From the NCBI GenBank assembly GCA_036567785.1, contig DATCTV010000027.1:1-64000 (forward strand): 64,000 nucleotides of DNA, in the 5' to 3' direction. Origin of the DNA: Desulfomonilia bacterium. Its GTDB lineage: Bacteria > Desulfobacterota > Desulfomonilia > UBA1062. The notes beneath the pieces are model-generated. The model was not told where the DNA came from and searched no databases. It saw only the letters and a list, made by a program, of their open reading frames with translations. Position numbers and translations under genes: made by a program. Positions 54,047 to 63,637 of this stretch are shown here, piece after piece. How positions within the stretch are numbered: position 1 is the stretch's first letter; each line of letters opens with the position of its first letter.

Positions 54047-56378
54047 TTTCTTTATGTTCGCAATCGGGATTGGGGCAGATAAGCTGCTTTCCTTTTCTGA
54101 TAAGGAACATTGCCCCGCATGCGGGGCATTTCTTGTCCACGGGTTTTGTCCAGCACCGGAAGTTGCAGTCCTTGACAGTACAAGAATAAAAGGCCTTTCC
54201 CTTTTTTGACCTGCTCTGACGGATTTCACCGGTGCAACCTGGTACAGGACATTTGAATCCCATTGTGACGGGGGAGATGTTTTTGCAGGCTGGATATGAG
54301 CTGCACGCAAGAAAAGGTCCGAATCTTCCACGTTTGAGAATCATTGAAGAACCGCATTTGTCGCATTTTCTTTCCGTCATCTCATCTTTCCTGACGGGTT
54401 TCGTATTCTTGCAGGCAGGGTAGCCGCTGCACGCAAGGAACACGCCATAGCGACCTTTTTTCATTATCATGAAGGAGCCGCATTTCTCACAAGTCTCCTC
54501 GGTGGTTTCTTCGGGGGGCGTTTCTTTAGATACAATGCCGCCATTTGTATCCCTGGCGTATTCCTTCGTATTCGTGCATTTTGGATATCCCGAGCAGCCA
54601 AGGAAATAGCCGTTTTTGCCCAGCTTGATCATCATTTCCTTTCCGCATGTCTCGCATATTACACCTGAGGGACGGTGGCCGGTCTTGATGTTCTCCATCT
54701 CTTTAAGGGCCTTTTCATGTTCACCGTTATAAGTGGAAAAGAAATTTTCCATGGTGTTGAGGTAGGTGTCCTTACCTTCCTCGATCTCGTCCAGCTCGTC
54801 TTCCATTTTTGCAGTAAAGCCCACGTCAAGAATATTGGGGTAGTGTTTTACAAGCAGTCTGTTTACATCCCGGCCGAGTTCGGTAGGCATGAACGCCCCG
54901 TTTTCGATTACAACGTAGCCCCTGTCCTGAATGGTCGAGATAATGGGTGCATAAGTGCTCGGTCTGCCTATGCCTTTTTCCTCAAGTTCCTTTATAAGGC
55001 TTGCTTCGTTGTATTTTGCGGGTGGCTGGGTGAAATGCTGCGAGGGATCAATAGATACGATCTTGAGCCTGTCTCCTTCCTTGAGGCCTTCAGGCAGAAT
55101 GCCCTCATCCTCTTCGTCCTGTGACTTGTATAACTTCAGGAATCCGTCAAATTTCAGCACCGAACCCGTAGCGCGAAGACCGATGCCGCTGGCGGTGAAA
55201 TCTATCGATGTCTGCTCGAACATTGCGCTCTTCATCTGGGATGCGACGAAACGTTTGAAGATGAGGTCATAGAGTGCGAACTGGTCTTTGGTGAGAAATG
55301 ATTTTATCAATTCAGGTGTGTTTTCAAGTGTGGCGGGTCTTATGGCCTCGTGTGCTTCCTGTGCCGATTTCTTGGCCTTGTAGAGTATAGGCTTTTCCGG
55401 CAGATACTCTTTTCCGAAAGCGGCAGGTATAAATTCCCGAACCTGGCCAAGGGCATCTTTCGAGACGACAGGCGAGTCAGTCCTCATGTATGTGATAAGA
55501 CCCGTCATGTCGCCCGTTTTCCCTATGGCTATTCCCTCATAAAGCTGCTGCGCTATGAGCATGGTTTTCTTGGATGAGAACCTCAATCTCCGGGAAGCCT
55601 CCTGCTGAAGAGTGGAGGTGATGAAGGGAGGTAAAGGATTGCGGGAACGAGCCTTTTTTTTGTATTCCCTGATTAGAGCTTCCCCCGCCTTCTTTATTTT
55701 TTCTGCAATTGAAACGGCGGTTTTTTCGTCAGGTATATTTTTGGGGTCAATGACCTTGGCCTTTATTTCCTGGCCGGATGACGTTTTCAGGCACACCTCG
55801 ATCGTCCAGTATTCCACCGGTTTGAAGGCCTCGATCTCATCCTGGCGCTCGCAGATAAGCCTTACTGCAACTGACTGAACCCTGCCTCCTGAAAGTCCCC
55901 GCTTTACTTTCCGCCAGAGAAGCGGGCTCATGGTGTAGCCAACAATCCTGTCCATTGAACGTCTTGCCATCTGTGCATCATACAAGTTTTTATCAAGAGA
56001 TTTGGGGCTTGCAACCGCCTCTTCAATCGCCTTTTTCGTTATCTCGTGAAAGATTATACGGCTGACTTCCTTATCCGGTCCTGCCAGCTCTTCCGCAATG
56101 TGCCAGGCTATTGCTTCACCCTCGCGGTCAGGGTCGCTTGCAAGGTATATGTGGCTTGATTTTTCAGCTGCCGCCTTGAGTCTTTTAACGACATCCTTTT
56201 TTTCCGGCTTCACGCTGTATGCGGGTGAAAAATCACCTTTGACATCAACTCCCAGAGTCGATTTTGGAAGGTCTTTTATATGCCCCATGGTTGCCTCGAC
56301 CTCAAAATCCCTGCCCAGAAAACGTTTTATTGTCTTCGCCTTTGTAGGTGATTCAACAATAACAAGAGCTCTAGCCAT
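54039..56378 (-). CDS. topA: DNA topoisomerase I
   Basis: 779 residues. N-terminal Toprim (V-I-V-E-S-P-T-K-A-K), the catalytic tyrosine in I-T-Y-M-R-T-D-S-P near 300, and five C-terminal cysteine clusters (about 590-779), three of them classic C4 topoisomerase zinc fingers. It relaxes negative supercoils. Overlaps dprA by 8 bases and trmFO by 8 bases. Confidence 0.97.
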   Translation of the reverse strand: MARALVIVESPTKAKTIKRFLGRDFEVEATMGHIKDLPKSTLGVDVKGDFSPAYSVKPEKKDVVKRLKAAAEKSSHIYLASDPDREGEAIAWHIAEELAGPDKEVSRIIFHEITKKAIEEAVASPKSLDKNLYDAQMARRSMDRIVGYTMSPLLWRKVKRGLSGGRVQSVAVRLICERQDEIEAFKPVEYWTIEVCLKTSSGQEIKAKVIDPKNIPDEKTAVSIAEKIKKAGEALIREYKKKARSRNPLPPFITSTLQQEASRRLRFSSKKTMLIAQQLYEGIAIGKTGDMTGLITYMRTDSPVVSKDALGQVREFIPAAFGKEYLPEKPILYKAKKSAQEAHEAIRPATLENTPELIKSFLTKDQFALYDLIFKRFVASQMKSAMFEQTSIDFTASGIGLRATGSVLKFDGFLKLYKSQDEEDEGILPEGLKEGDRLKIVSIDPSQHFTQPPAKYNEASLIKELEEKGIGRPSTYAPIISTIQDRGYVVIENGAFMPTELGRDVNRLLVKHYPNILDVGFTAKMEDELDEIEEGKDTYLNTMENFFSTYNGEHEKALKEMENIKTGHRPSGVICETCGKEMMIKLGKNGYFLGCSGYPKCTNTKEYARDTNGGIVSKETPPEETTEETCEKCGSFMIMKKGRYGVFLACSGYPACKNTKPVRKDEMTERKCDKCGSSMILKRGRFGPFLACSSYPACKNISPVTMGFKCPVPGCTGEIRQSRSKKGKAFYSCTVKDCNFRCWTKPVDKKCPACGAMFLIRKGKQLICPNPDCEHKENE

Positions 56379-57453
56379 TTTTTCTCCTTATCGAATATCT
56401 GCCGCCATCAATCCTGGAAATAAATCCTCCAAGCTCCAGCATGGTCAGATCCCTTAATACATCTGAGACATCCGCTTTAAGCTCGGATGCAACTTCATCA
56501 ATACTCATCGGACGTGCCGAGAGAAACTCAAGCAGTTGGTTTTCCGGTTCATTCTCATTGTTCTTCAGGATAGCTTTTAAATGAGGCGCTATTTCAGCGA
56601 CGATATCCTCGGCGCTTTCAACCAGGACAGCCCCCTGCCGGATAAGGCTATGCGGGCCTTTCGAGCGGATGTTAGTGACTGCCCCCGGAACAGCCATGCA
56701 TGTTCTTCCCTGTTCCGCAGCGAGTCTTGCCGTTATCATCGCACCTGAATTAAGAGTTGCCTCTACAACTATTACGCAGTTTGAAAGGCCTGAGATAATG
56801 CGGTTTCTCCTCGGAAAGTTTTCCGGCCTGGGTTCTGTGCCCGGAATGAATTCGGTAATTATCGCGCCGCTTGCTGAAATTCTTTCAGCCAGACTTCTGT
56901 TTTCAGGCGGATAAATTTTATCAAGCCCCGAGCCCAGAACCGCAACCGTCCCTGATATGCCTTCAAGTGCGCCCAGATGTGCCTGTGTATCTATGCCGCG
57001 GGCCAGACCCGATACCACGGAGATTCCTCTCAGGCTGAGGTCTCTTGCCAGGGAGAAAGAAATTTCCCTGCCGTAATGTGAAGGCGCCCTGGTGCCTACA
57101 ATCGCCGCCGCCGGTTCAACCGAATTTATGTCTCCGATTATGTAGAGGAGCACGGGCGGGTCTGAAATCTGCTTCAGCAGCGATGGGTATTCAGGGTCAT
57201 TCAGGCAGACAGTGTATGCATTGGCATCCCTGAGCGTTTTTATTGCAGCCTTTACTGAGGATGATTCAGGCCCTTTTATAATGGCCTCTATCTGGGTTTT
57301 TTTTAAAAAATCAATCGACCTGATATCACCTGCCTTAAGGCTGAGTACTTTTTCGGCAGAACCGAAACGTTCCACAAGCCTTGAAATACTTGCAGGTCCT
57401 ATGCCCTGAATAAGGTTAAGGGCTATCAGGTCTTCATGGATTCGGTTTGCCAT
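56371..57453 (-). CDS. dprA: DNA processing protein DprA
   Basis: 361 residues from ATG 57453 (the frame also has an ATG at 57483 without ribosome site). SAM/HhH N-terminus (L-I-Q-G-I-G-P-A-S), Rossmann-fold core with G-T-V-A-V-L-G-S-G-L-D, and a winged-helix C-terminus (about 300-361). It loads RecA on incoming ssDNA. First of the dprA-topA-trmFO run. Confidence 0.94.
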   Translation of the reverse strand: MANRIHEDLIALNLIQGIGPASISRLVERFGSAEKVLSLKAGDIRSIDFLKKTQIEAIIKGPESSSVKAAIKTLRDANAYTVCLNDPEYPSLLKQISDPPVLLYIIGDINSVEPAAAIVGTRAPSHYGREISFSLARDLSLRGISVVSGLARGIDTQAHLGALEGISGTVAVLGSGLDKIYPPENRSLAERISASGAIITEFIPGTEPRPENFPRRNRIISGLSNCVIVVEATLNSGAMITARLAAEQGRTCMAVPGAVTNIRSKGPHSLIRQGAVLVESAEDIVAEIAPHLKAILKNNENEPENQLLEFLSARPMSIDEVASELKADVSDVLRDLTMLELGGFISRIDGGRYSIRRKNG

Positions 57454-57542
57454 AACGGTCTTCGGGGTACAGTAAAGGAACATGGGGTGTCAAGTGCGTT
57501 TGTGTGATGTCAGTCCGTGTTGTCTGATATAATCTAATGATA

Positions 57543-58685
57543 TCAGGGTGTTCTAAAGTCAAATATCTTGAGCGTTCCACTCAGATAGTTGCATGTCCAT
57601 AATTCGGTAATACCGCTGTCTTCATAGATATCAATTCCTACAGGGTGTTTCGATGATTCCCATTCTCCCAGAGCTCTTAGGTCTGATGTCGAAAATGCCT
57701 GCATGGTGTTGGAAAAATAGCATACCAGGAATATAAGACTGCCGTCTTTTGAAAGGACTGCTGTTCTCGGCGATTCGCCTGTGGGTGTTTGTGATGCAAT
57801 TGTTCTGCTCTTGATATCTATCTTGACCAGTCTGGATTCGGAATTGAGTGTGACATAAAGATATTTCCCGTCGGTTATTACATGTCTGGGATTAATGCCG
57901 GCATTTATTTCACCTGTTTTCTTCATGCCTTCAATATCGACGATACTGATACCACTGCCGCCTGTGAGCGCAATGTAAAGCGTCTTCGAATCAGGGGAAA
58001 CGGCAAGCCCCCTGGGAATGGTACCCGTATTTATATCTTTGACTTTTTCCCACTCACCGGGGATATCTGAAAATGTTTTTATAACGCTTACGTTATTCGA
58101 ATGCCAGTTGGAAACGAAGACATATCTACCGTCAGGGCTTGGTGCAATAATTTTCGGAGTTTTGCCTGTCTTTATGAATAGAAGCCGGATTTCTTTTATG
58201 TGGGGAAGTTCCTCTTCCGCGGTAAAGTCATAGACGTTTGCTGTCCTGTAAGGTTTTTCAGGATAGTAAGTTTCACCTCCCGTAACATCCCATATGACAA
58301 CACCACCCGCATTATGAAGTGACACCCAGAGATAACGTCCGTCATGTGTCATGGCTGCTTCAACAGGCTTCTCCTGGAAAGAATCGATAGTAACCTTTTT
58401 GTCGTAATCAAAGCCTTTTCCCCTTGTAGGTATGAAAGATAGTTTCCTCAGGAGTTTTCTGGTTTTACGGTCAAACTCGTACACGCTCATGCCTTCAAGG
58501 TTCATTGAATAAACCCTGGAGCCGTCCGGGCTTATGAGTATGGATTTAACGCCATAAGTTGCACTGATGTTATCAGCACCTTCAAGCTGTAGCAGCGGGG
58601 TATTATCTTCGGCTAGTGCAGGTAAGGCAATGATGCAGAAGAGAAGATTCAGAACAATTAATTGTAAATGATTTCTTTTTTTCAT
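57543..58685 (-). CDS. Exported YVTN/beta-propeller protein
   Basis: 380 residues. Signal peptide ends A-L-P-A-L-A-E. At least six propeller blades with the pattern S-P-D-G-R-Y-V-F-V-S-N-W and P-R-G-L-A-V-S-P-D-S-K-T-L-Y-I. No enzymatic motif is seen. It overlaps the EamA gene by 4 bases (ATGA). Probably periplasmic, binding unknown. Confidence 0.82.
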   Translation of the reverse strand: MKKRNHLQLIVLNLLFCIIALPALAEDNTPLLQLEGADNISATYGVKSILISPDGSRVYSMNLEGMSVYEFDRKTRKLLRKLSFIPTRGKGFDYDKKVTIDSFQEKPVEAAMTHDGRYLWVSLHNAGGVVIWDVTGGETYYPEKPYRTANVYDFTAEEELPHIKEIRLLFIKTGKTPKIIAPSPDGRYVFVSNWHSNNVSVIKTFSDIPGEWEKVKDINTGTIPRGLAVSPDSKTLYIALTGGSGISIVDIEGMKKTGEINAGINPRHVITDGKYLYVTLNSESRLVKIDIKSRTIASQTPTGESPRTAVLSKDGSLIFLVCYFSNTMQAFSTSDLRALGEWESSKHPVGIDIYEDSGITELWTCNYLSGTLKIFDFRTP

Positions 58686-59605
58686 GCCCGCCTCGAAGAA
58701 AATATTGCGCTGAGCTGTGATACCAGCATGCCTGAAAGCATAAGGATGCAGCCGAGGATGTCTCTTGTGCCTAGATGTTCACCCAGAAGCATCCATCCGC
58801 CCAGGGCTGCAAAGAATGTTTCAAGGCTCATTATTATAGCTGCATGCGCAGGATTCGCCTTTTCCTGTACAATTACCTGAATAGTGAATGCCACTCCCGC
58901 AGACATGAAGCCGCCATAAAGGATGGGCCACATTGCTCCGTGAATGCCTGATATCGTTATATGCTCCAATGGCAGGGCAACCAGAAGGCTCAGAATGGAT
59001 GCGACTGCAAACTGCAGGAAAGCGAGCATTATTGGGCCGACCCGCGATGAAAATATTCCTATAACCGTGATATGTATTGCCCAGAAAAAGGCGCTTACAA
59101 GCACCAGCATATCGCCGAGATTGATTGATAAGTCCTCTTTAATGCTCAGAAAATAAAGGCCGATAACGGCCATGAGTGCACCTGCCCAGGTTCCTTTGCC
59201 GATTTTACGGCCCCAGAAGTAATTTATAATAGGAACGAGCACTACATAAAGGCCTGTTATGAATCCAGCTTTGCCTGCCGTAGTATATACTACACCCCAC
59301 TGCTGAAATCCGGATGCCACGAATAATGCTATCCCGCAGCAGATTCCGCCGAATAATATACCCTTAATCCCGACCCTTTCCCTGACGACTGGTGATAATG
59401 CGGACTGTTGATTTCTTTGTTTTTTATTTATGAGCAGCAGAGGAACGAGGCTGAGAGCGCCTAGAGCGAAACGGCAGGCGTTATAAAGCATGGGGCCTAC
59501 ATAATCCATCCCCTTTCTTTGCGCTACGAACGCAAATCCCCAGATTGCCGCAGCAACGAGCAGCATTAAATCGTTACGCACATTATGGCTTTCTTTATGT
59601 ATCAA
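58682..59605 (-). CDS. EamA/DMT-family transporter
   Basis: 307 residues, ten predicted membrane helices in two EamA halves. The first opens with A-I-W-G-F-A-F-V-A-Q-R-K and the second with S-A-F-F-W-A-I-H. Substrate unknown. It starts 2 bases after dusB stops. Confidence 0.9.
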   Translation of the reverse strand: MIHKESHNVRNDLMLLVAAAIWGFAFVAQRKGMDYVGPMLYNACRFALGALSLVPLLLINKKQRNQQSALSPVVRERVGIKGILFGGICCGIALFVASGFQQWGVVYTTAGKAGFITGLYVVLVPIINYFWGRKIGKGTWAGALMAVIGLYFLSIKEDLSINLGDMLVLVSAFFWAIHITVIGIFSSRVGPIMLAFLQFAVASILSLLVALPLEHITISGIHGAMWPILYGGFMSAGVAFTIQVIVQEKANPAHAAIIMSLETFFAALGGWMLLGEHLGTRDILGCILMLSGMLVSQLSAIFSSRRA

Positions 59606-59607
59606 AA

Positions 59608-60543
59608 TCAGCTCCTGAAGAATTCCTTAACAAGACGAGTAAATTCTGCATTATCATCCACCATGCAGACTTTCTGCCTGAAAGCTGCAGCACCATCCAT
59701 GCCCTTAACATATTGTGATATAAACTTCCTCATGTAACGGGTGGCCTTCTTCTGCCCGAGATATGAACAAAGCATTTCAAGGTGCTCAATGATCACACTG
59801 CATTTTTCGTCCTGACCTGGAGGCAAGTTACCAGAAAGTTCGCTGAATATCCAGGGCCTGCCTATGGCTGCCCTTCCTATCATGAAGGCATCCGCCCCTA
59901 TTGATTCAAGCCTCATGATGTCTTCGCCCAGCTTTATATCACCGCTTGCAATCACCGGCACATCGAGAACCGCCTTGAGCTTTTCAAGCATCTGCCAGGA
60001 AGGGGTGTTCCCGTACATGTCGGAGCGTGTCCTCGGATGAATTATAACAGCAGATGCGCCGGCATCAACAAGCTTTGGTGCAAGTTCATTTGCATTCAGA
60101 AAGTCGGAATCCCAGCCCGAACGCATCTTTACGCTGAGAGGAATTTTTACCGCTTTGCATATTTCACTGACAATCCTGACGGCAGTTTCAGGGGTTTTCA
60201 TCAGTGCAGCTCCGGCACCTTTCAAAACGACCTTCCTGACAGGGCAGCCCATGTTTATATCGATGCCGTCAAAACCCCTGCTTTCAAGTATCCTTGAAGC
60301 TTGAGCCATCTCGTCAGGGTCGGCCCCAAAAATCTGCGCAATAAGCGGTCTGTCGGTTGCAGGTCGCTCAAGAAGAAGTCTGGTGTTTCGATCATTCCTT
60401 ATAATACCGGTTGCGCTGAGCATTTCCGTATATGCAAGTTCGGCCCCGTATCTCCGGCATAACACCCGCATGGGATAATTCGTGTAGCCCGATAGAGGTG
60501 CAAGGAACAGCCTGTTCGTAAAATTAATATTGTAAATTTGCAT
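59608..60543 (-). CDS. dusB: tRNA-dihydrouridine synthase
   Basis: 311 residues. FMN-binding TIM barrel, catalytic cysteine Cys100 in N-M-G-C-P-V-R-K-V, and P-L-I-A-Q-I-F-G near 67. The C-terminal helical domain is short. It reduces uridine to dihydrouridine in tRNA. It heads the dusB-EamA-propeller run. Confidence 0.92.
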   Translation of the reverse strand: MQIYNINFTNRLFLAPLSGYTNYPMRVLCRRYGAELAYTEMLSATGIIRNDRNTRLLLERPATDRPLIAQIFGADPDEMAQASRILESRGFDGIDINMGCPVRKVVLKGAGAALMKTPETAVRIVSEICKAVKIPLSVKMRSGWDSDFLNANELAPKLVDAGASAVIIHPRTRSDMYGNTPSWQMLEKLKAVLDVPVIASGDIKLGEDIMRLESIGADAFMIGRAAIGRPWIFSELSGNLPPGQDEKCSVIIEHLEMLCSYLGQKKATRYMRKFISQYVKGMDGAAAFRQKVCMVDDNAEFTRLVKEFFRS

Positions 60544-60657
60544 TGCGGCAATATAACTTCACACCGCAAATACCGCAATCGCAATTGAGAACTCCTTGAA
60601 TCATCTGTACAAAAACTTTTCTTAAGGCTACATATGGAAAAAATTCAAGGAGACAAT

Positions 60658-60843
60658 ATGGACCCGGATAAAATTATTGACGGATTATTTAAAGAGTTGG
60701 GATCTGCGCTGAAGGCATTATCAACCGCCAAGACAGTGGAAGACAAGGTTGCATGCAGCCTTGTTATCAAGAATCTGAGCGAGTCGCTGGGAATATTCCT
60801 GGATCTGGCAAACGGGATGATGGAATGCGAGTGTGAGGAATAG
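60658..60843 (+). CDS. Small acidic protein ending C-E-C-E-E
   Basis: 61 residues from ATG 60658, with AAGGAG upstream. Helical, with V-E-D-K-V-A-C-S-L-V near residue 30 and a C-terminal M-M-E-C-E-C-E-E. The acidic Cys pair could bind metal. It is the only plus-strand gene within the minus-strand block and is followed by hairpins. Not recognised. Confidence 0.6.
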   Translation: MDPDKIIDGLFKELGSALKALSTAKTVEDKVACSLVIKNLSESLGIFLDLANGMMECECEE

Positions 60844-60881
60844 CTGAGAAATAATTCAGCTGTCAGTATTATGACTGTTAG

Positions 60882-60908
60882 GGGCGTCTGTTATTACGGA
60901 CGCCCTTT
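60882..60908 (+). terminator. Terminator after the small acidic protein
   Basis: A 9-bp stem with one G-U pair (GGGCGTCTG 60882-60890 with CGGACGCCC 60897-60905), 6-base loop and TTT. A second 6-bp hairpin (60842-60847 with 60856-60861) precedes it. Confidence 0.8.
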
Positions 60909-60930
60909 GACTTATATTCACAGGCCTGTT

Positions 60931-61848
60931 TCAACTGCCGGAATAATTCTTGCCCTGATACACCCCCTGGCTGTTCATTCTCTTATGGATTTCATCAAGA
61001 ACCTTTTTCTTATCAAGCGCCCATAAAGGGGCAACAAGCTCATCCGGGTGAGGGTCGCCTGTTATGCGCTGAATGATAATATCAGGAGGCAGGCATGCTA
61101 GGAATTCTGCAACACCTTCAGCATAATCCTCTAATGTCAAAGGTGTATAAATTCCTGCATCAAGCATTTTTTCAAGGGGTGTGTCTCTGATGACGTACAT
61201 GAGATGGATCTTGATGTCTGTTACCGGCAGGTCCGCTACGAAACGGGCGGTTTCCAGCCAGTCGGCAATTCCTTCACCGGGCAGGCCTAAAATCACATGC
61301 GCACATACCCTGAGTCCATGTTCATGAGCCATGATCGATGCTTTTGAAAATGCCAGTGAATCATGCCCACGGTTTATAAGCCTGAGAGTTTTATCATTTG
61401 AAGACTGCAGGCCATATTCAACCCAGACCATCCTTGTATCCGAATATGAACCTATCAGGTCAAGGATTTCGCTGTCTATACAATCGGGCCTTGTTCCGAT
61501 GGAGATGCCTTTAATATGGGGATAGGGCAGAACGCTGTCATAAATCCGTTTAAGCTCGTTAAGAGGCGCATAAGTGTTTGAGTATGACTGGAAATAGGCA
61601 ATGAAAGATTTTGCATTGTAGCGCTTTGTCTGAAATGCCATTTGTGTTTCAATCTGTTCCCTGAGTCTGAGCCCTTTGGCAATGGCCCCTGTACCTGATC
61701 CGAGGGCGTTACAGTATATGCAGCCGCCTTTCTTGTCTGCATTCCTGTGGGGACAGGTTAACCCGGCATCCAGCGTTATTTTTTGTACGCGCTCTCCAAA
61801 GTGCTCACGAAGAAATGAGCTGAAAGTTTTATATGGTATATGAGTCAT
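60931..61848 (-). CDS. Radical SAM protein of the YhcC (TIGR01212) family
   Basis: 305 residues from ATG 61848, where the family start pattern (Y-K-T-F-S-S-F-L-R-E) lies; there is no good ribosome site, and a frame-matching ATG at 61926 is possible. The 4Fe-4S motif is spread: Cys32, Cys43 and Cys46 (C-x10-C-x2-C), as is typical of this group, not the classic C-x3-C-x2-C. Function unknown. Confidence 0.85.
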   Translation of the reverse strand: MTHIPYKTFSSFLREHFGERVQKITLDAGLTCPHRNADKKGGCIYCNALGSGTGAIAKGLRLREQIETQMAFQTKRYNAKSFIAYFQSYSNTYAPLNELKRIYDSVLPYPHIKGISIGTRPDCIDSEILDLIGSYSDTRMVWVEYGLQSSNDKTLRLINRGHDSLAFSKASIMAHEHGLRVCAHVILGLPGEGIADWLETARFVADLPVTDIKIHLMYVIRDTPLEKMLDAGIYTPLTLEDYAEGVAEFLACLPPDIIIQRITGDPHPDELVAPLWALDKKKVLDEIHKRMNSQGVYQGKNYSGS

Positions 61849-62004
61849 AGAAACATAATATTGAATCAGACGAATTTGAATCCTTTGATATCTCCAGCAT
61901 CTATCCTCCTGAAGGAATTGCTGCATAATAGTAACGCCTTATTTGCAGGTCAACAGAATTAACATGAATTGACAGTATATGACCCTTTTTGCTACAGGAA
62001 GATA

Positions 62005-62637
62005 ATGGATCAGAATTTAAGAAGAGAAAAAATTCTTGAGAGCGCCAAAGATGTTTTCATAAGGAACGGCATAAAATCTTCCACCATAGGTGAAATTGCA
62101 GCTGAGGCCGGAATCGGCAAGCCTATTCTTTACCAGTATTTTCCAGGAAAGAATGAGATACTTGAAGAGCTTATCAAGAAAGAGATCGAAAATCTGAAAA
62201 GCTCTCTGACAAAAGGAATCAACAGCGACGATAATCCCCTGATCAAAATGGCTCATATGTGGGACAACGCGCTGTCGTTTTATGAGAAAGACGATTTCCT
62301 GATGTACCTGCTCAGAGGAAATGAACTGGGTCTTCCTCCGTATATGTTTAATCAATATCTGCTTGAAATTGAAAGTTTTGTTGTTAATCTGATCGAAACC
62401 ATTTTCAGAGAGGCAATAGAACATGACCTGTTTGTGAAAATCGACAGCCATGTTGCAGCGTATATATCCTATAAGATTTATCAGGCCTGTACCTACAGCA
62501 AAACAGATACGATAGGTAATATAACTACCAAACAGATCATGCAGAAGGTTCTTGAGATCATGGGTGCCGGTCTTCTCAATCAGAAGCTTGATATATCCCA
62601 GCTGCTTATCGAAAATAAGATCACTCAGAAATTATAA
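62005..62637 (+). CDS. TetR-family regulator
   Basis: 210 residues from ATG 62005, with AGGAAG upstream. HTH (about 10-55) with I-G-E-I-A-A-E-A-G-I-G-K-P-I-L-Y-Q-Y-F. The helical ligand domain follows. It faces the radical SAM gene; target unknown. A TTGACA at 61969 may be a -35 but no good -10 fits. Confidence 0.92.
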   Translation: MDQNLRREKILESAKDVFIRNGIKSSTIGEIAAEAGIGKPILYQYFPGKNEILEELIKKEIENLKSSLTKGINSDDNPLIKMAHMWDNALSFYEKDDFLMYLLRGNELGLPPYMFNQYLLEIESFVVNLIETIFREAIEHDLFVKIDSHVAAYISYKIYQACTYSKTDTIGNITTKQIMQKVLEIMGAGLLNQKLDISQLLIENKITQKL

Positions 62638-62641
62638 TTGT

Positions 62642-62680
62642 AATCCGGCAACCCTTCTGCAGCAGAAGCATTGCCGGATT
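62642..62680. terminator. Hairpin between convergent TetR and patatin genes
   Basis: A 10-bp perfect stem AATCCGGCAA / TTGCCGGATT (62642-62651 with 62671-62680) with a smaller hairpin in the loop. No T-run. Confidence 0.7.
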
Positions 62681-62684
62681 TGCA

Positions 62685-63623
62685 TCATATTACCGCAAAG
62701 GGATAATAAGACTCATAGCTGGTGCGCTGATAAGATTTCATACTTTCAGAAGAACCTGCAACCGATTTGATACTGTTGATGCATTCCATTGTCGAGTCGT
62801 AGCCTGCCTTTCTGCACAGCTCCCACTTGCTGAACTCAAAGAACCTGTAATTTTTGATCGCCGGTGAGATGGTTATGTCTGCAAGGTTTTTCTCGATCAG
62901 ATTAAGCCTGTGTCCCCGTATATCCGTTGCCGTGTTTATGGACTGGATGGAATTCTTGAGCTCGCTTCTTGTAACGACGGCTTCCGTATCTACAGCAATG
63001 ATCTTTTTTGCGCCCAGCAGATGCGCAGCCATGACCGGGAGCACACTGATGATGCCGCCGTCCATCAGAACCCTGTTGCCATGAAGAACAGGCTTGCATA
63101 TTCCAGGGAAGGCCGATGAAGCATAAAGGAATGTGGGCAATTCGCCCTTTGTCACAGCAACTGCTTCTGCCGAAGCATAATCGGTCGTCAGAGCCGCAAA
63201 CGGGATTGCGGTATCTTCAAGAAGAAATTTATGTGAGTTTAAAATACCTTTGCCAAGAATATTTCTGAAGGCTTTCCTTACGAGTTCTTCAGAGAGGAAA
63301 CCGTGTCTGCGGCATGCATGGAATACACTTGCCGCATAGGCTGTTTTCGATATCAGTTTTGAAAGAATGTTGCCGCCAGAGCCCATGAGCACGTTTTCGA
63401 GCTTTATAAGCGTCTCATTTTTTGAGAACTTGTCCGCAAAGATGTCCACATAATGCGGATCGCGGATATATGCATAAACTCCGCCCAGAACACTCCCTAT
63501 TGAGCTTCCGACGATAAGGTCGGGCTCTATGCCATTTTCGTGAAGCGCCCTGAAGACGCCGAGATGGGCCATACATCTGACTCCGCCGCCTCCGAGTACC
63601 AGTGCAAGGTTGTATTCTTTCAT
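62685..63623 (-). CDS. Patatin-like phospholipase
   Basis: 312 residues from ATG 63623, with AAGGAG nine bases upstream. Oxyanion motif G-G-G-G-V-R (11-16), nucleophile G-S-S-I-G-S (Ser41) and the dyad D-G-G-I-I-S near 190 are all present. Lipid acyl hydrolase of the RssA type. It is downstream of an unknown gene on the same strand. Confidence 0.92.
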   Translation of the reverse strand: MKEYNLALVLGGGGVRCMAHLGVFRALHENGIEPDLIVGSSIGSVLGGVYAYIRDPHYVDIFADKFSKNETLIKLENVLMGSGGNILSKLISKTAYAASVFHACRRHGFLSEELVRKAFRNILGKGILNSHKFLLEDTAIPFAALTTDYASAEAVAVTKGELPTFLYASSAFPGICKPVLHGNRVLMDGGIISVLPVMAAHLLGAKKIIAVDTEAVVTRSELKNSIQSINTATDIRGHRLNLIEKNLADITISPAIKNYRFFEFSKWELCRKAGYDSTMECINSIKSVAGSSESMKSYQRTSYESYYPFAVI

Positions 63624-63637
63624 CGGGAGATTCTCCT

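Noticed and set aside
61969..61974. TTGACA before the TetR gene as a promoter -35
   Set aside because: No acceptable -10 at 16-18 bases; kept only as a remark.
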